A stretch of 64,000 bases of DNA, from assembly GCF_009389715.1 (NCBI RefSeq), contig NC_052407.1, positions 9,582,475 through 9,646,474 of the forward strand. Direction: 5' to 3'. This document shows positions 1 to 12,100 of the stretch, one piece after another. A program made the position numbers and the translations under genes. Below the pieces are notes generated by a model that had not been told where the DNA came from, searched no databases, and worked only from the letters and a program-made list of their open reading frames with translations. This DNA is from Phoenix dactylifera (Eukaryota; Streptophyta; Magnoliopsida; Arecales; Arecaceae). How positions within the stretch are numbered: the stretch's first letter is position 1; each line of letters opens with the position of its first letter.

Positions 1-1325
1 TCCTAAATATCCACTAAGACCTCTCTCTCTGCCCCATCTCTCTCCTACCTCAAATGTAAAATCTTGAGATTCCATGGCACTATTTTCTGAGCTATTAATT
101 TTTTAAGTTATTCTTTCCCTTCAGATGGGTGCAACCCTAACCGCCCTCTTTCTTGCTTTTCAGCATTTCTTGATCTCTCTATAGCACAATGAGAGTATCT
201 ATGGAAAGAAGAAAATAGACAATGTAAAATACAGCATGAAATATTAACTAATATGTTTAGTGTCACAGGCTGAGCACAGGTAGCCATGCATGAACTTCAT
301 GGCCATGTTGACATATTGGAAAAGAGCCAATGCATATGTGAGGCATGCATAGCACAGTTCAGCTCTTTATTTTCTTTTACGTGGCTGAGTTCTGTTTGCA
401 CTCCATATATTCCATTTATTTTCATGTTAGTTTCTTAATCACAATTTTTGAAGATTTTTTACTTTCCATATTGTAAATATTTTGTGATATCATCTAATCC
501 AATCTAATCATTTGTTATTTTCTACTTTTTGTGTGGCTATGGTACTCAATGCTCTCTATTTATATATATAGGGCTGCAAATGAGTTGTACAGTGAAATGA
601 TAACTTGCATCATAAGTAGAGCGTTGCATGTATATCGTGTGGAATCATGCTTTACTAAGTATTCTGTATCTTAATAAATATCTTTCTTTAGCTAAAAGCA
701 CAGTAATAACCATTTCTACCTACCTAGCCACATCATTTGACCAAGCAATATTAAATTTTAAATATTTCAACTATCTGAAAAAAAAAAGAGTTAAGAATAA
801 TAAATTATCACAATTTATTCAATTGAGCTTTGAAATATATATATTCGTTGTTGATTGCTTCTTTTTTTTTGCTCCTTTGGAAGAAAGACGAATCAGTACA
901 TTGGAAACAATTAGATTGAGGGGGTACAACTATAAAAAATAAGTGTTTCATATAACTAAGATGATCGGGCAAAGATGGAGCGAGGCTTTGGCAGTCACGT
1001 GGATAACATTGAGTATGTTCACTGGTTGCCTCCATATTGTAGCTGCCTTTTAGAACATTGGTCATGAGCAAACTTGCTTATTAGGTTACTGAGATAGTTT
1101 GTTAGTGAAAAAGTCATTTCTTTGGGTGATCATATCTATATCTACCAATTTAAAATAGTGACTGCATTAACTAGATGTTAAAATGCCATTTCACATGGAT
1201 CATCAATGTGTATATGACAACACCAATATTTTATTCTCAAGGGAAGGAACATAGAATGTGCATCCATACCTACTCGATCACTTTGTTCAAAACTAGCCCA
1301 TTTTACATCATATAATACTCAATAC
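1..1325. other. AT-rich non-coding stretch
   Basis: No coding exon, RNA gene or transposon end was recognised here. The next NAP1 exon, expected to begin with a residue completed from the split codon at 6143 and then a sequence like EVHEQAL, was looked for on the minus strand and not found. The stretch is therefore most likely part of the same long NAP1 intron, or sequence beyond it. Confidence 0.4.
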
Positions 1326-1919
1326 CAAGGTTCGCCATATTGCCCCGAACTGCCCAGTTCGGGGCGTACTAAACCATACTAAGACGGAACCAGGATGGTT
1401 CCCTCTTTGGTTCGAAAAATGATGTGAACCGTTCCAAACCAAGCAGTTTGGAGTGGTACTGATACGAGCCATTCGGTTCACACCGGATTGGGCTCGATTC
1501 GAGCTCCATACCCCACACCATCCACCTCCCCCACCCCCATTCAATAATAGAAGAGGGAGGTTGAGAAGGCTTCCTGTGCCTTCTCAGCCCCTCTCTCTCT
1601 CTCTCTTTTTGAAAATCTTAAAAAAGGAAAAACACCAGATTTCACAAGATTTGAGCTAGATCTAAGTTAAAATCGGGAAATTAGCCCCCTCCCCCTCATT
1701 TCCTCTTTTTTTTATTTAGAGGCCAAAAATCAGCAAAAAAAATGGGAGAATAAGGATCCACATGCCTTCTCGAGCAAATGTTTGTAGTGAAAGATAGATC
1801 ATGCTAGTCAAGGATAAGGACATATGGAGAGCTATTGCATTGTCATTCCACCTCAGCCACATCCCTATTAATGCAGCAGACAACAAGTATTAACAGTCTG
1901 CCATTGCCTTCATCCAGAG

Positions 1920-2900
1920 CGCCGGACTGGATGTGAATCCGCTAGGGCCAAAGGATATCTATAGTAGTCTTCTAGACAGCAATAAGGAGTTGTAAAATTG
2001 GAGAGCCTCCTACCAGAGTAAGTGGGACACGTATGGGTTGACTGTGATGTGTGATGGTTGGATAGATCCTTACAGACAAAGCATCATAAACTTTCTGACC
2101 TACTATGACATGAAGACTTTCTTTCATAAGTCAATTGATGCTTCTAATCATATGCACAACGCTCAATTCATCCTCAGATTAAGAACTACATTACACTCGA
2201 TAGCCTTATTGATAAGAAAGCAGGCTTGTATCAGTTGTTCGTTAGTGCTGAGTGGCAAAAGGGCAGGTATGCTCAAGTCCACATGAGGAGAGTCATGTGG
2301 AGGGCTTAGTGACCAGCCGAAAGTTTCGACAGCAGGCCGATAGGATTGTGAAGGCTATCAAGCCATTGTAACGAAGTGCTGAGGGTAGTGGATAGTAAGA
2401 AATAACCCCATATAGGCTTCCTCTATTGCATAATGATAGCTGTCAGGGCTCAAATCAAGGAGGCAGACCAAAGACATGCATAAGAGTATACTAACATCAT
2501 CAACCAAAGGCGAGATTATTAGAAAGGTAGGAAGTTTTATCTAACAGGTAATTTCACTTATACACCTGTTCATCATAGACTATTGTGCGGTTTGAGTATA
2601 ATTGTTATACTAAATCAATTGCAAATTATATCAATAGCCTATTATCTAAACCCAATGTTCCAATACACCATCAATGCGATAGGTACAGATGAGGAACTTT
2701 GTCTGAAAGAGCTGAGTTAATTTTGTCAACTTTGTCAACTCGCGCAACTAATTGACGCCATATAATATGTATCTTTTCCACAGACAAAAATGTTTAGAGA
2801 GGGTTCGAGCAACTTCGGCGACCATGTAGCTATAGCAAGCAAACAAAAAATGGGTCTGGGTATTTTAAGACATGGACTACAACTATTACATGGATGTTAT
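1920..2900 (+). pseudogene. Broken DUF659-type hAT transposase
   Basis: Around 1925-2190 one frame reads LGPKDIYSSLLDSNKE, a stop, then YQSKWDTYGLTVMCDGW followed by SIINFLTYYDMKTFFHKSID. This is the conserved DUF659 core of plant hAT transposases (GLTVMCDGWT...SIINFL..C...FFHKSIDAS). Further pieces follow in other frames: LFVSAEWQKGRYA near 2235-2272, a YYLNPMFQY-like piece near 2640 and SSNFGDHVAIASKQK near 2805-2850, all hAT landmarks. Several stops, frameshifts and an apparent internal deletion between the DUF659 core and the AEW motif make it non-functional. The BED zinc finger and the complete C-terminal dimerisation domain are not visible. Confidence 0.7.
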
Positions 2901-2917
2901 ACAATTAGTATTTAGTT

Positions 2918-3281
2918 TACAGGTACACGGTACCGACTGTACCGACGTACCGGTGGGCATCGGTACCGAACCAAACCGAGCCGAACCGGTACTGTACCGA
3001 TGGAGCTAAAAGCCAAAAAAAATTGGAGCCGGTACGGACTGGCCGGTTTGGGCCGGTACCGGTTCGGTACGGGCCAGTACCAAGTCGGTATGGGTCGGTA
3101 CCGGTCGGTACGGGCCGGTACGCATCGGTACCGATCGGTACGGACCGGTATGCATCGGTACCGGTCGGTACGGGCTGGTACGGTTCGGTACCGAAATATG
3201 TAGCTGTACCGTACCGGTAGGGTCCGGTACCGGTATGTACCGGCCGGTACCGGCCCGTACCGACCGGTACGGCAGACCATG
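2918..3281. mobile_element. CAAGG-family MITE, decayed copy with GTACC array
   Basis: A 364-bp block in which GGTACC, GTACCGG and GGTACGG recur every 9-17 bases, making it highly self-complementary and giving long meaningless reading frames full of YRYR and VPVR on both strands. The right end (GGCAGACCATG) matches the family end GGCAAACCTTG with one base changed in the last five. It is flanked by atttagtt (2910-2917) and atttagta (3282-3289), a 7/8 direct repeat that fits an 8-bp hAT target duplication. It is inserted in the older hAT relic. The expanded array makes it longer than the 182-258 bp intact copies. Confidence 0.6.
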
Positions 3282-4450
3282 ATTTAGTAGCTTCTAATAT
3301 TTAGTTTTCTTGAATGCTTTTGTAGTCGAATGGTGGATCCACTTTGGCCTGTCATCTAGGAACCTAAGAGGGCTGGTGATTCAGATCCTCACGAATGGTT
3401 TCCTCCAGTGGATGTAAGAGTAACTGGTCTACCTTCACCCTCATCCATAACAAACAAAAAAACGTCTCGCATAGAAGCAATTGAATAATCTTGTATACAT
3501 CCATTACAATCTGCATCTACAGCTAAGATGCATCAAATAAGAAATCGAGCTGAAGTACAATGATCCACTTCAAAACTTCATGCATGATGAAGAGGATTCG
3601 ATGATCGATTGGCTTGAGGATCAGTAGTAGTAGCCAGAGCTGGATGAGCCAGGATTGCCTCCTTGATCAACCAGTTTTGCAGCCATTGTCTATAGTGGAT
3701 ACGGAGCAATGGACAAAACAAAATATTCCACACTCACACCCAGCCAGTCTAGTCAAGGTGGAGAGCCCAGTCAATCCTCCTAGAAGAGTCAGGGCAAGAA
3801 GGTTGTTATTTAGGATAGCAAGAAAAGCAAAAGAAAGAAAGTTCCATCTTCTCTGGAAAGACTCGAGAAGGAATCCATTCCTCTGATTCGGAGACCAACG
3901 AGCCATCTGATGACCGGTTGTGCATATCATCACTTGATACCAGCGATAGTTTATCCCACGATGCATCTGGTAGCTAGAGGTAGGAGGGCACAAGGTATCT
4001 TAGTTTATGACTCAGTCCAAGGGTGGTCTTCAATTCATCGGTTAGTCCTAGTTTACTTATACCACACAGGATACGAACCACAGTGCACAACCTGGTAGAA
4101 TCTGCGAGGACACCATTGCATACAGGAGACGAGCTCCTTATGGTTGTTTGGGAGGTGATGCTGTTGTAGTAAATGACATTGCACATGGAGTAGGGTCTGT
4201 ACACATATTTAGTTTCTAGTCGCACATCAGACCCTATTCCACACTTGTAGCCTGACTCGTACGCACATGGATCATTTGAGGTCGTACTTGAGTGGTTACT
4301 AACTTACTATCCTTCCCAAAATCAACCATCTTTCCAGTCGGATTTTGCTATCAGCATCTTTGTATGGCAGCCCAGTCTCAAAGTCTGATGGATGACTCCT
4401 TCCAACGTAGCTCTCCAGTGAATTACGAACTTAAGCATGGAGACCTATCG

Positions 4451-5650
4451 CACTATGGGCCTCTTTGAGAGTTGGTGAAGCTCCTCCAAAATACTGTTAT
4501 GATCGTGTCTATAAGTCACATCGACACCCCTTAATTTTAGATATTGGTGTGTATTTTATACTTTAAATACATTAAAATCGATTCAATTTGTTGTATTGTA
4601 TGTGTTTTTATTTATAAATATGTTGGTTGGCTACTCCAATTCTAATTCATGATAAAAAGGCATTAAAAAGAGGTTAAAACCACAAATTAGACAACAATCC
4701 CAATAAAATTTTTAAGTAGAAATCCAAAAAAATGTGACAAGAAAAAAATAAAAAACAAATAATAAATAAAATGGCAAACTAGTCAGCTCAGTACGCCAAG
4801 TGTCGGTACGATATCGAACCTATATTGTACCATATCTGTGGTCAATTAGTATGGATTCCCGTATTGGTTCAACAGATACCATCTATATGGACAAAGTGAT
4901 TAAAGGCTATCAAGGAGCCTAGAGTTTTTGTGTAAAATTTTAGTACTGAAGACTTCAGGAAGTTGAAATGACTTTTGGGAATTGAAGTTTCAAAGTCCAG
5001 ACAAGGTATGAGTTTATACCAAAGTAGTTTTTACGCTCCTTTTTGAAATATTAAAAAATATTCAAATGCTTGGATTGGTTGGTAACACTCTAATGAACTT
5101 AAACACTAAACTCATGAGTCATGACCAATCAAAAAGAATTATTATTTTTGTACCAAAAAAAAGAATTATTATTTTAGGTGATAAATATGTCTGGTGACAA
5201 AAATAAATTTATCTAATATTCAGTCAAACATCTCATTTGTGGAGTGTGTTGATCAATTTCTGCATGATATAAGAGGTCATACAGATGCAGAATTTCAAAA
5301 CTTTAGATAATTAAAAGACGCTTTAAAATAACTGTATGAAAACAGTGGTCACAGACAAATAAAAGAATATTGTTGTCCAGATTGTGCAGATTTTCTGAAA
5401 ATAAGCTACTGATAATAGTAAGAAGCAAAGCACAATTGCAAGAGCTACCACATATGTTGATATTGAGCTCTGGTGCCCATTATTTGCGAACTAATGTGGA
5501 TATGAGATTTTCTCGTAGAAATTAACAACTGTATCATGAGAAACAGCAAATAATATGGTGCATCACAAAAGAACCAAATACATCAAAGTGGATTGTCATT
5601 TTATTCATAAATGACTGAGAATAAAGAAATACTACTACATATATCAATTG
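4451..5650. other. Non-coding stretch with decayed repeat traces
   Basis: Only scattered traces are visible, for example a CAAGTGTCGGTACG segment near 4797 that resembles the start of the CAAGG family without a matching right end. No coding exon was found. It probably belongs to the NAP1 intron that runs off the left edge. Confidence 0.35.
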
Positions 5651-5660
5651 TTGGATCGAC

Positions 5661-5910
5661 TTGCTAATATGTTCATCCGGTCCCAGATCCAGGCCTCTCC
5701 AGCCTAGGTGTGACCCCTCTCTCTCTCAACCTCCCTCTCCTCTCTCCCACCTCTCACCCTCCCTCCCTCTACTTCCTCTCCAGCTCTCTTCCTCCCCCTC
5801 CCCCTCCCCCTCCCTGTGGTTCCGGTACGCCACAGTTTGCTACAGTGCACTCCAGTACCCTACTGTACCGGTTGCCGACCAGCACGCCTATTGGTACCGG
5901 TCCTACCAAT
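5661..5910. repeat. CT-rich repeat with GTACCGG end
   Basis: A pyrimidine-rich run of CCTCTC/CCCCTCC units (about 5710-5815) is followed by a GGTACC/GTACCGG-rich segment. The same combination occurs in the foldback element at 13769-14345 and its half-copy near 37.6 kb, so this looks like another fragment of that family. The ends and target duplication could not be resolved. The plus-strand reading frames over it are simple proline/serine/leucine translations of the CT run and are not genes. Confidence 0.4.
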
Positions 5911-6142
5911 TTGAAAAGTTTCATTATCAAGGATTTTAAGATCATTGCAATTTATTGTATATGTATAGATATGTGTGTGCTATTCATACACATACAAACA
6001 CATACAGAGAAAGAGTAATAAAATTTTATGCATGTAGTGAGAGCACTAATATTGTTAGAAAAAATGAAAAATGATGACGAATTTATTTAACTACATGTGT
6101 GCAACCAAAAATAAAATAGAATTATAGATGTATGACACATAC

Positions 6143-9100
6143 CATATCATTTTCTCAACCTGCTTTGCAACATTATACTCTAGGTCTGCTTCCTTTTGTT
6201 TTGCACGTCCAGATTTGGCCATTTTCTTGGATTCTAATATTCTTGGAAGTACATAAAGCTGATAATCTTCATGCAATAGCATATACTGAATGATACAAGT
6301 ATCAGAAATGGTCATCCACGAAAAAAAAACCTATATGCTGGAATTTAATATATCATAGTTACCTCATCTCTGAATAATGTGAGAACTAAATGTTCCTTTA
6401 GTACAACCTGAAAGCAAAATATATAGGGATAAGAACAGAAACAAAGCACCGAATGGTTATATCACTCAATAAGATTTGAAAGACCACAGAACACTACAAT
6501 CTATCTTTATATGAATGGTAAGCAGGGAGACGAAAACTATGAAAATATCAAGTTAGAAGAACAAAGAAGATATACAGTACTTCAGAAAATAGTCCACAGC
6601 CCAACTTGTATGATGTACTTGGAAACCTTGGGAGATAATTATTTACACAAATTTAAAAAAAAAAAAAGAACTTTTAGAAAACTAACATGAGAAATGACAA
6701 CAAGGCCTCATTATAATATTCTTGTCATATGAAAATATCAAGCATGATCCTACACCCTAGATAGAAAATTCTGAAGCAGGGTCTGACAATATTGGTAAAC
6801 AAGCAGCAATCTTAGCCTTATCTTGCTAATAAAGAAAGGAAAGAACTTAGCAAACAAAAGATTAAGGCAACATCTCTATGTAATAGTGTAAGGTTCTTGG
6901 GATGTCACTGGTTCCTTCACTACAATATCAAAATAAGGTGGAGGAGGACTAAAATCAAATACTTTGTTCACATTGCTTCAGACTCTTATATTGGACAAGC
7001 AGAACTTGATCATTAATACTTTCAACCTAGATGCGTCTCTTATAAAAACAGCCTTATGATGCATTCTTTAACACTCAAAGTCTAGCTCTTTCCTACTTAT
7101 ATGAAGTCCATGACAATTACATGTTTCATTCTCCCTTGGCACAGAATTTTATACTAGTGAGGAAAATATCCCTAAATGTTGAAGCTTAAGACAAGAAATA
7201 TATCATCATAAATTCATAATCAAATACTTGTAACTCTGTTGTTGCTGTGTAATATAAGTATGTAACAACCTAAGTTATATTTAAAAAGAACATAGATATG
7301 TCTATCTCTGAAAAATCTGGAAATGAAGTATTCTGTTTCTGTGCTATGTGTTGAATTACTGATTAACACCATATTAGATGAAATCTTTTGAAGAAACTTT
7401 TCTTATCGAAACCTTGGGCTTCTATATTGTTTAGGCATAACAAAATTTATGTTTGAGAAATATGGAGGGCGGACTTGGCACAATGAAACACAGCAACAGC
7501 CTCTCCATACGCAGGGGTAAGGCTTTGTACATCGGAACCTCCCCAGACCCCATAGTGGCGGGAGTGCACTGGGATGCCCTTTAAGATTTGAGAAATACCT
7601 TAGCATTTAAAAATCACTATTCTGACTCAGCCAAAAGATACGGAATTTTTGCTAAAACTAGGAAATCAATGTTTTATTCTTAAGGAATATGAAATTTAAG
7701 TATTTTATTGAACTCAAATGGACAATAGTTCATTATTTACAAGTAATGTTTTAAGCAAATAAAAATAAAAAGAAGATGAGGACATTTAGTTGAAATGATA
7801 TACAGATAATTAAGATCCATCTCTCTATCTGTATTTACTCTTTAGCAGTCAACCTACCGAATCTAGGCTTCAACCCACTACCTTGGCAATTGACTCACAC
7901 AACCAGCTTACCTGAAACGACCTAGTGAACACTTTATTAGAAGATTCAGAACCAACCTGTTTGAACCTATATATAGGGGGTAACCAAAGAAAAAAATAAA
8001 AACAGAAGGCAGGCCTTGATAGTTGTGAGAGATTGAGGAGGAGGAGGAGAAAGGAAACTTGGATGGAGGTTTTCAAGTTTTCATTTGCATTATATGGAAA
8101 GTAATCCTGCCATGAATCTTAAATAATGTTATACTCTGGGTGCATGCAAGGTTAGCAGTACTAATAGCATGACTCATGCCAGTCACGTACCAACACACGG
8201 TAATTAAATATAAAAGAAGAGGACATTTACTTGAAGCAAAATTCAGGCAATCAAGACCTGTCTCTGAATCTGTATTTACTCTTTAGTAGTCAATCTACTC
8301 AACCTAAGGCTTCAACCCACTAACTTGGCAATCGACACACCCAACCACCTTACCTGAAACAGCCTAGTGGACACTTTAGAAGCTTTAGAGCCAACCTATT
8401 AAACCTACATATGGCGGGTAACCAAAGAAAAAAAGAAAAGGAGTAGGCAGGCATTGATAGTTGAGAGAGATAGAGAGAGAGGAGAAGAAGAAGAAGACGG
8501 GATTCTTAGATAGAGCTTTTGAGGTTTTCATTTATATTATATGGTCAGTAATCTTGCCATGTATCTTAAATCATGTTTCATTTTGGGTGCATGCAAGGTT
8601 GGCAATACACCAATACCAATACTATGTCTCGTGCCCGTCATGCACCAACATGCGGTACATTGGACCATGCTGGTTAGGTACCAGTATCCCCAAATTTATT
8701 TTTTTCATTTTTTCCCCAAGAGATGGGAAGGGGTGAATGATGGCAGGAAGGCATGGGGGATCAATCGGAGGAAGAGTGAGGGACATTGCATTCGATATCA
8801 GAAGCAAATCAGATGGCATTGATCTACAGGCGAGGAAGGTAACACGCTATCCACATTGGTGATTCCTTCAAGCAGAGGCTAGAGGGGAAAGGGCAAAACG
8901 ACGACGAGCAACAAGCAAGGTTCGGGGCAATAAGCTTGCAAATTGCAAGTGAGATAAAGATAGAGAGAGAAGCGAGTGGAGAAAAGGAGGAAGGGTGGTT
9001 GACATAGGAGAGCGTTATATAGGAGGAGGGTTAGGATCGAGGTTTGGGTTGGAGCAAATCTGGCAAAATCGGTCAATACGGCATGAAACAGGCGAAACTG

Positions 9101-12100
9101 GCTAGTTTAGCCCAATCTAGCCCACTTAAACATATGTGATACTTTGAAGTTTTATACCTTATTGTTATATGCAAAACCGGAGGTTTTTTTGAATCTCAAA
9201 CATTATAATTGCCTTTAGAATTAGTTTTTGAAACATAACAAAAACAATTTTTTACAAGGATCCTGACTATTCTTCTAACGAAATCTAGGTTATATACTAA
9301 TCTAAAAATTTTTGATTCATATTTGGAAGACTTAGAAATCATGAGTTTAAATGGCTACTTCCAACTCGTATTTATACATCAAAACTAGAAATTCTGTTCT
9401 TGTTATAATCTTTTCTAAGTCTGTTTGTATTGGAGTGCTCATTTTCATTTGAGCCTTCCAAAGTGGCATATTTGAATATCTATTTAATCTTAAGCTAGAA
9501 ACCTGCTTGAAAGATTTATGGAGCTCAAGCAATGTGGTATATAAGTGCCCTAAACCTCAAATTATTAATGAGGATATAAGCAGCCTTAGTTGTATTTGCA
9601 ATGAGGAATATGAGTGAAGCGAACCTTTGTAAGAAAATTCTAGAATATGTGAAGTATCAGAACTATTCTGAAATGTTCGAAGTGCTTTGGTCATGTTACA
9701 TTGTCTTCTTAATTCGTACATTTTGACTTTTGGAATTTTCAGCATTGACTTGTTTTAGGACCCCTGCTTAAACTTCCAAAAAAATTATTTCACCTCTTTA
9801 AAATTACGTCTCTCTAATCAAGTATTTGGATCCTTTCACAGTATCTTTTTCCTTATTCAAAATTTTGACTCCATTTCAGTGAAGCCACTCTTGCACTTTC
9901 CTACGATATTTTGTGTTACAACTTAAAATCATTAGTTTTTCAATGAAAATGTGAATTCCTTGACTAAGGAAGAGTTTTACTTGCTGAGTTTATAGCTCAG
10001 TTCATTTATTACACAATCTTTTCAAAGTGATGAGTGAGGGCTATAGTGCCTCTTTTTGGTGGACTTAGTATTTGAATGATTATTGAAGCAACACCGACAA
10101 TATTGTTGTTGTGTTTGGTTGTTCATTACATGAAGGTATGGTAGTATAGATTTCTAATAGGCCATGTTTAACTATTTAATGGGATTTTATCTAACATATG
10201 TGGATTATAATACATTTTCACTTAAATTGCATTTGATGTAAGGTTTCAATTAAGGATGGTCCAATATTGTTGTCTCTTTCCATCAACTAAGATGGAGATC
10301 TCAATAAGTGCAAATTCTAGGTCATGCGTTGTGCCAAACTAGACTCTAGCACAATTTCCAGCACTCTACAGAGAACACCCGGTTAAATTTCCAAATAATT
10401 ATTAAAACAATTTGTCTTCTATACTTTGAAAAATAACATATCCTGCTCTTAAATAAAGCATTGAATATGAACATCATGAGCAAGGTTCGTCGTACTGTAC
10501 TGAACAAGACGGTACAAAGCGTACTGTACTATATCTGTTCGGTACCAAACTATGGTATGGAGGGGGTACCGAGTGTCGTACCGACACTCGATACACCGAA
10601 CATGCCCCATATCATACCGGACCAATACAGTGATAGTACGGCACCGGTACGGGGCCCGGTACCGAGACGGCATACCTTGATCATGAGAATACACTGCTTC
10701 CATATTAAGGAGGGAGGGAGGGGTAGGATAGAGCTTTAGAACTTAAGCATGATCACTATGGATTTTTAACACATTTGGTTCAACAAGATCAAAGCTAGAT
10801 AGAAAGCGTAACTTTGGATTTTGATGGTTTTGTAGGCAACATTGGCCAGTAAAACTTCACATAGACATGCCATCAGCCAAAACAAATACAATCATTCTTA
10901 AATACAGAATATAGTAACTAAGAAGTAAGAAATAACTGCAGGAAATATGAAACACAAACTCTATGTAACTTGCAGGGAAAAAATGATGATATATACCATT
11001 GCAATATCAATACTGGTAACACGAAGAAGTTCATCAGGACAGACAAGATAGCCAAATAGAACCCATTCTCGGTATGATGTAACATTGGCTAAGTCTTGAG
11101 CCCTCTGAAAGAGAAATAAGAACAAAACAGCATGAATTTCAAACCCAAACAAACACAAAAGACAGAGAACTAACTTAACAACTCAGAAGCGGTGATGGTT
11201 TTGAACCATAGAGGAGAAACACACCTACCTTGGGGTGAGCAGAATTTGTGAGTATGTCAGGATAACGAGGGTGAAATGGACTAAGAAATCCCTCATTTCT
11301 CAACTTTTTTGTATCAGTTGAAAGAAAAATTGTTGGACCTACAGCCTCCAATACCTGAAATAAAGAATTAAAAAAAAAAGAATTAGTTGAGCCCAATAAG
11401 AGAAGTTGAAATATTCTCTTATCTAAGCACTAAAACAGTTCTGCTTAGTATTGGCAATTAATTGAGAAGAACTTTATGAGCTTTCAAAGTATATGCATAT
11501 TTATCTCTTTAAGATGATAGTGACATTCCTAATGGTAACCATAGTTATAAAAACCAGACCGGACCTGCCAGTCCAACCAGAAAAACCAGCAAACTGGACC
11601 CCTGGCTGGTCCAGTTTTCATAGAGGACTGCTATTGCAGTTGAACCACAAGAAAACCACCGACACAGCCAGGTTTTAAAGAAAACTGGTGAAACGGGCAG
11701 GCGGAAAGGTGGGTTGGCGGGTCATGATGTTGAGATAAAACCTAAAAAATAATGTTTAACATCAGATTCAACCCGCTGTCCATCCACATAACTACAATTA
11801 CCTTAACCACCAGAACACTATGGATGTCCTTTTCCTAACGTAATTTAATATACTTATACTACATCCAGATCACTAAATAACTAATACTTTTCCTCAATTG
11901 TGCCAAGTTAGATTGTGACATAATTTGCTGATCACTTCTTCCTATCAAACAGAAAAGTTAATAATTTTTTATCTTTCTTAGAAAATGAAAACTAATAAAT
12001 ATGTACATTTTGTTCTTCTGTATATCTTCAGAACTGTTCACCAAAAAAATCATTTCAGAACTTTACTACTTAAAATAATTTAAAATATCAATAAGTTTTA

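Larger units (their letters stand above)
1326..4450 (+). mobile_element. Relic hAT transposon with degenerate transposase
   Basis: The left end reads CAAGGTTCGCCATATTG, close to the terminus of the intact short elements in this window (for example CAAGGTTCGTCGTACTG at 10481). After about 400 bases of non-coding sequence the plus strand carries pieces of a hAT-type transposase in shifted frames, ending near an acidic segment (about 3590-3640: frame-shifted EED.MIDWLEDQ-like) typical of the C-terminal part of this family. The right end was not found: no CCTTG followed by a copy of the presumed left duplication ctcaatac occurs before 5 kb, so the element is probably truncated or decayed at that side. 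A 364-bp MITE is inserted in it at 2918. The hAT assignment rests on the protein pieces; the 4450 limit is approximate. Confidence 0.55.

Noticed and set aside
2912-3280. Overlapping long reading frames on both strands rich in YRYR and VPVR
   Set aside because: They are translations of a GTACC/GGTACC array inside a MITE; the same periodicity appears in several frames and no conserved domain is present.
1-6100. Search for further NAP1 exons
   Set aside because: No minus-strand segment resembling the next conserved part (EVHEQAL and onward) with proper splice borders was found, so the gene is taken to continue beyond the left edge.
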